Assembly: GCA_020073485.1 (NCBI GenBank)
Contig: JAIQFB010000011.1
Span: 1-50,045 of the forward strand
Length of the DNA: 50,045 bases
Direction of reading: 5' to 3'
Source: Terriglobia bacterium
Lineage (GTDB): Bacteria; Acidobacteriota; Terriglobia; Acidiferrales; UBA7541
Made by a program: the position numbers and the translations under genes. Positions 47,015 through 50,045 of this stretch are shown here, one piece after another; position 1 is the first letter of the stretch, and each line of letters opens with the position of its first letter. The notes under the pieces were generated by a model that saw only the letters and a list, made by a program, of their open reading frames with translations, had not been told where the DNA came from and made no database searches.

Positions 47015-48019
47015 CTACAGCTTCGACGCCAGCAACTGGATCAGATCCCGGCAGCGGCTCGAATAGCCCCACTCGTTGTCATACCAGGCCAGCACTTTCG
47101 CGCAATTCGTGCCCACCACGCGCGTGTAACCGGCATCGACGATCGAGGAGTGCGGGTTGCCGCGGAAGTCGGCGGACACCAGTTCCTCTTCGGTATATTC
47201 CAGGACGTTTTTCATGGGGCCGTCGGCGGCGCGCTTCAGCGCGGAGTTCACGGATTCGACCGTCACCGGCTTGTCGGTGAACACGGTCACGTCCACCACG
47301 CTCACGTTGGGCGTGGGCACGCGGATGGAATAGCCGTCCATCTTGCCTTTCAGCTCCGGGATCACCAGATTCAGCGCCTTGGCCGCGCCGGTTGATGTCG
47401 GAATCATGGAGAGAGCGGCTGCACGGGCGCGCCGCAGGTCCTTGTGCGGCAAATCCAAGAGTTTCTGATCGTTGGTGTAGGAATGGATCGTGGTCATGGT
47501 GCCGCAGTTGATTCCGAACATGTCCTGAAGCACCTTGGCGACAGGAGCGAGGCAATTTGTGGTGCAGGATGCGTTGGAAATGATGTGATGCTTGGCGGGA
47601 TCGTACATTTTGTCGTTCACGCCGAGAACTAGGGTTAGATCCTCGCCCGTGGCCGGCGCGGAAATGATGACTTTCTTGACGCTGCCGCGCTTGTGCTTGG
47701 CCGCGTCGGCGGCCTTGGTGAACAGGCCGGTCGATTCAATGACAATTTCCGCTCCCACAGACGTCCAATCGATCTCGGCGGGATCCTTCGTCTTAAACAC
47801 GCGGAAGCTCTTGCCGTCGACGGCGATGGAATCGTCGGTGTGGGTCACCTTCTGGTGCAGATTGCCCAGGACGGAATCATATTTCAGCAAGTGCGCCAGC
47901 GTGTTCGAATCGGTGACGTCATTCACGGCGACAAACTCGATCGCCGAATTTCCCAGCGACGCGCGCACGATGTTTCGCCCTATGCGGCCGAAGCCGTTGA
48001 TTCCCACTTTGATCGGCAT
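47015..48019 (-). CDS. gap: glyceraldehyde-3-phosphate dehydrogenase
   Basis: Oxidises glyceraldehyde 3-phosphate with NAD and phosphate. 334 residues. The NAD-binding fold opens IKVGINGFGRIGRNIVRA; Asp34 in VNDVTD favours NAD over NADP. The catalytic Cys152 lies in SNASCTTNCLAPV. GGAGG lies four bases before the ATG. First gene of the gap-pgk-tpiA-secG set, all on the minus strand, though repeats in the gaps may separate their transcripts. Confidence 0.98.
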   Translation of the reverse strand: MPIKVGINGFGRIGRNIVRASLGNSAIEFVAVNDVTDSNTLAHLLKYDSVLGNLHQKVTHTDDSIAVDGKSFRVFKTKDPAEIDWTSVGAEIVIESTGLFTKAADAAKHKRGSVKKVIISAPATGEDLTLVLGVNDKMYDPAKHHIISNASCTTNCLAPVAKVLQDMFGINCGTMTTIHSYTNDQKLLDLPHKDLRRARAAALSMIPTSTGAAKALNLVIPELKGKMDGYSIRVPTPNVSVVDVTVFTDKPVTVESVNSALKRAADGPMKNVLEYTEEELVSADFRGNPHSSIVDAGYTRVVGTNCAKVLAWYDNEWGYSSRCRDLIQLLASKL

Positions 48020-48150
48020 GAATCCTCCGGAGAAGTGAATCGCAAATGCATGAGACAGCGCAAGTACGCGTTCGAATGTGAAATGCTAGGTGGGACACGC
48101 AGAAAAGTCAAAAGGATTCGCCGGAAATCCCTCCGAAATGTGTCGTTATT

Positions 48151-49458
48151 TCACTTCTGGGAACGCTTCGCAAGGATAGGCTGCAGGGGGCGAAGACGGC
48201 CATCGATCGCGCCGGTCTTCAGGCCAAGAATCCAGGCGATCAGGGGATATACGTCGACGTTTTCAAACGGCTGGACCGTAACGCCGGCGCGGATATCGGG
48301 GCCCGCCGCATAAAAAATGGCCTTCATGGAGGGGACGATCTGGGGGTCATACCCATGCTGGCCGGGGTCGGTATTGGGTGGATCGCCAAAAGAAAGCGCC
48401 TCGTGCGCCCGAATGTAGGACGGGCCGGTAGCCACAACGATGGGATCCCCCTCGCGCGAGTTGGCGTCGAAATGCAAATGGCGCGGCACGTTTGCGCGGC
48501 GGTAGACCTTGAACTTTTCGCTCGCGCCTTGCAAATCTTCATAGGCTTTTTCCGCCGCCTCTTCGGAATCCGGATACAACAGCGTCGTCACCACGTCACC
48601 GGCAACCTGAAAATGAGAGAGGTCGGTGAACTGGTCGAGATAAGTCCACTCTCTTTCGGCTGAAGCCTCGCCGTGGTCGGAGACCACGATGAGGTCCACG
48701 GGCAAACGCAGCGATTTCAGCCCGTCGGCCAACCTGCCAATCATGTTGTCGAGATGCGTTACGGCCTCGGCCACTTCGGGGCTATCCGGACTGTGTTTAT
48801 GTCCGGCGTAGTCCACGTTGGAATAGTAGAGGGTAATGAAGTGTGGCCTTTGTCCGGCCGGAAGCCGCAACCAGGAGAGAACCTGATCGACGCGCTTCTC
48901 GTCGGGATACCTAGGATCGTAATGGAGATAATAGCTGGGCCGCTTGCCCTGAATCTCCGCTTCCGAGGCGACCCAGAAAAACGAAGCGGAGCGCATGCCC
49001 TGCTGCTCGGCAAGCACCCAGATCGGCGTGCCCCCGTACCACCTCCCGTCGACCGATACCTTGGGGTCCAAGTAGCTGTAGCGCTCTTTTCGCTCAGGGT
49101 CGTAAAAATTATTGGCAACGATCCCGGTATGCTCCGGGTAAAGGCCGGTGACGAGCGTATAGTGATTGGAAAAAGTCACCGAGGGATACGAAGGGATCAT
49201 GCCCTCGGGAGCGCTGGCGCCGCGCGCGGCCATCGCCAGCAGATTTTTTGCGCTGTATTTGGCGGCGTAGTCGTAGCGGAAACCGTCGAGCGAAACCAAA
49301 ATCACGTAGTGTTTCGATTGCTGCGCGGGCGTGTTGGGAGGATTGGGAACCTCGATGACCGGATCGACCGTTTGCGCGGCGCAGACCGATGCCGCCAAGA
49401 GCAGAATCGCCAACAAAGTCAGTGCGCGAGCGCGCCCATGGCCGCAGAGCCGTCTCAT
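48151..49458 (-). CDS. ectonucleotide pyrophosphatase/phosphodiesterase-like enzyme, secreted
   Basis: A 435-residue alkaline-phosphatase superfamily protein. The signal peptide covers residues 1-29 (RALTLLAILLLAASVCAAQ). Metal ligand Asp58 lies in VSLDGFR and the nucleophile Thr95 in PSVTFSNHY, the threonine that marks the ENPP branch rather than the serine of alkaline phosphatases. Later metal ligands appear in YYSNVDYAGHKHSPDS and VVSDHGEA. ENPP enzymes cleave nucleotide or phospholipid phosphodiesters outside the cytoplasm; the substrate here is open. I chose the ATG at 49458 (AGGA upstream); a TTG nine codons earlier is also in frame. Confidence 0.92.
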   Translation of the reverse strand: MRRLCGHGRARALTLLAILLLAASVCAAQTVDPVIEVPNPPNTPAQQSKHYVILVSLDGFRYDYAAKYSAKNLLAMAARGASAPEGMIPSYPSVTFSNHYTLVTGLYPEHTGIVANNFYDPERKERYSYLDPKVSVDGRWYGGTPIWVLAEQQGMRSASFFWVASEAEIQGKRPSYYLHYDPRYPDEKRVDQVLSWLRLPAGQRPHFITLYYSNVDYAGHKHSPDSPEVAEAVTHLDNMIGRLADGLKSLRLPVDLIVVSDHGEASAEREWTYLDQFTDLSHFQVAGDVVTTLLYPDSEEAAEKAYEDLQGASEKFKVYRRANVPRHLHFDANSREGDPIVVATGPSYIRAHEALSFGDPPNTDPGQHGYDPQIVPSMKAIFYAAGPDIRAGVTVQPFENVDVYPLIAWILGLKTGAIDGRLRPLQPILAKRSQK

Positions 49459-49599
49459 GCAATCCTTCGCTCGCCCGGACAGCAAACGCCGGGTTCCGGC
49501 CAGCCTGTCAAGCCGCCAAGCAGGCTTCCATGGCGCGCACGCAAAAGAGAGGCGCGGAAGAATGAAGATTTTCGATGAATTTTCATGCGATTCCGGGGA

Positions 49600-50045
49600 T
49601 TACTGCGGGAACTGTTCCACTTGCGTAACTTTGTCGCCCTCAAATTTCACGAACACGGTCTTGGCCGGGGGCTTGCCGTAAATCCAATCCTCGCTTTCGG
49701 TGCCGTCCGGTTCCTTTTCGCGGACCTTGCGGTCGGGCCGGCCCAGGGCCGCGAGAACCATTTCGTGATCCATTCCGACCGCGGGCCGCTTATCGGCAAT
49801 CGCGCTTTGGATTTCAGGGGGGAGGGTATCGATCCATTGCACGGCGGCGGAATGCTGCTTGGAAAAATCGAGCACGCTGGAAAGATACCGCTTTAAATCG
49901 TCCGGGGTCATGTCCGGCAGGGGCCCGTCAAAATCCAGGTACACGGTCGCGCCTGCGTTGGTGTTCACGGGAGCCTGACTGGTGGTCATCGTGGGCATGC
50001 CGCCCACTTCCATGTGAATGCGGTCGCGCAGCTTTGTCTTTCCGC
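49600..50045 (-). CDS. protein with BamE/SmpA-like C-terminus, cut by window end
   Basis: The frame is open through the window edge (GKTKLRDRIHMEVGGMP reads in frame before the first internal ATG), so the N-terminus is missing. The visible 148 residues hold a middle part with a helical stretch (TPDDLKRYLSSVLDFSKQ) and a C-terminal block VGMDHEMVLAALGRPDRKVR, then WIYGKPPAKTVFVKFEGDKV. The last block follows the BamE/SmpA pattern of a helix plus strands with the 'G.....V...LG.P' signature. Whether it takes part in outer-membrane assembly cannot be told from the fragment. Confidence 0.65.
   Translation of the reverse strand, partial: GKTKLRDRIHMEVGGMPTMTTSQAPVNTNAGATVYLDFDGPLPDMTPDDLKRYLSSVLDFSKQHSAAVQWIDTLPPEIQSAIADKRPAVGMDHEMVLAALGRPDRKVREKEPDGTESEDWIYGKPPAKTVFVKFEGDKVTQVEQFPQ

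Overview
The window looks like a chromosomal piece of a GC-rich Acidobacteriota genome (Terriglobia-like). The lineage is inferred, not proven. It rests on a VWFA-related protein of the acidobacterial type, many secreted proteins of unknown role, a PilZ-domain protein, an archaeal-type prolyl-tRNA synthetase, and housekeeping genes scattered among intergenic palindromic repeats. I see no phage, plasmid, transposase or CRISPR genes. Most genes lie on the minus strand.

Layout. Positions 1-5400 hold a cut alpha/beta hydrolase, a GNAT acetyltransferase, a secreted PsbP-like protein, a sulfite-oxidase-like molybdoenzyme and an AT-richer two-TM protein of unknown function. Positions 5400-16900 carry the TldE/TldD protease pair, the S-adenosylmethionine cycle genes ahcY and metK, prfB with an intact programmed +1 frameshift, lnt, a secreted M20 peptidase and a BtuF-like binding protein. 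Positions 16900-25500 form an envelope block: SPOR protein, slipin, NfeD protease, two TPR proteins, a class A penicillin-binding protein and a small one-TM protein. Positions 25600-31350 hold proS, a DUF4440-like protein, a beta-carbonic anhydrase, the primary sigma factor rpoD and a small SH3-like protein.

Positions 31600-43350 are more accessory: a broken DUF302 gene, a small lipoprotein, a beta-barrel protein, a PilZ protein, a VWFA protein, a 1052-residue secreted orphan, two secreted alpha/beta hydrolases around an NHL beta-propeller, and a 40-residue membrane microprotein. Positions 43900-48050 carry tRNA-Leu(GAG), secG, tpiA, pgk and gap. The window ends in an ectonucleotide pyrophosphatase/phosphodiesterase-like enzyme and a cut gene with a BamE-like tail.

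Common themes. Intergenic DNA is rich in several distinct palindrome families, one of which supplies the stop codon of three genes. Several genes have a -10-like box 7-9 bases before the start codon and no ribosome binding site, suggesting leaderless mRNAs. UUG starts are predicted for metK, rpoD and several others. The best candidates for undescribed biology are the two-TM protein at 4298-5407, the secreted orphan at 35711-38869, and the repeat families.
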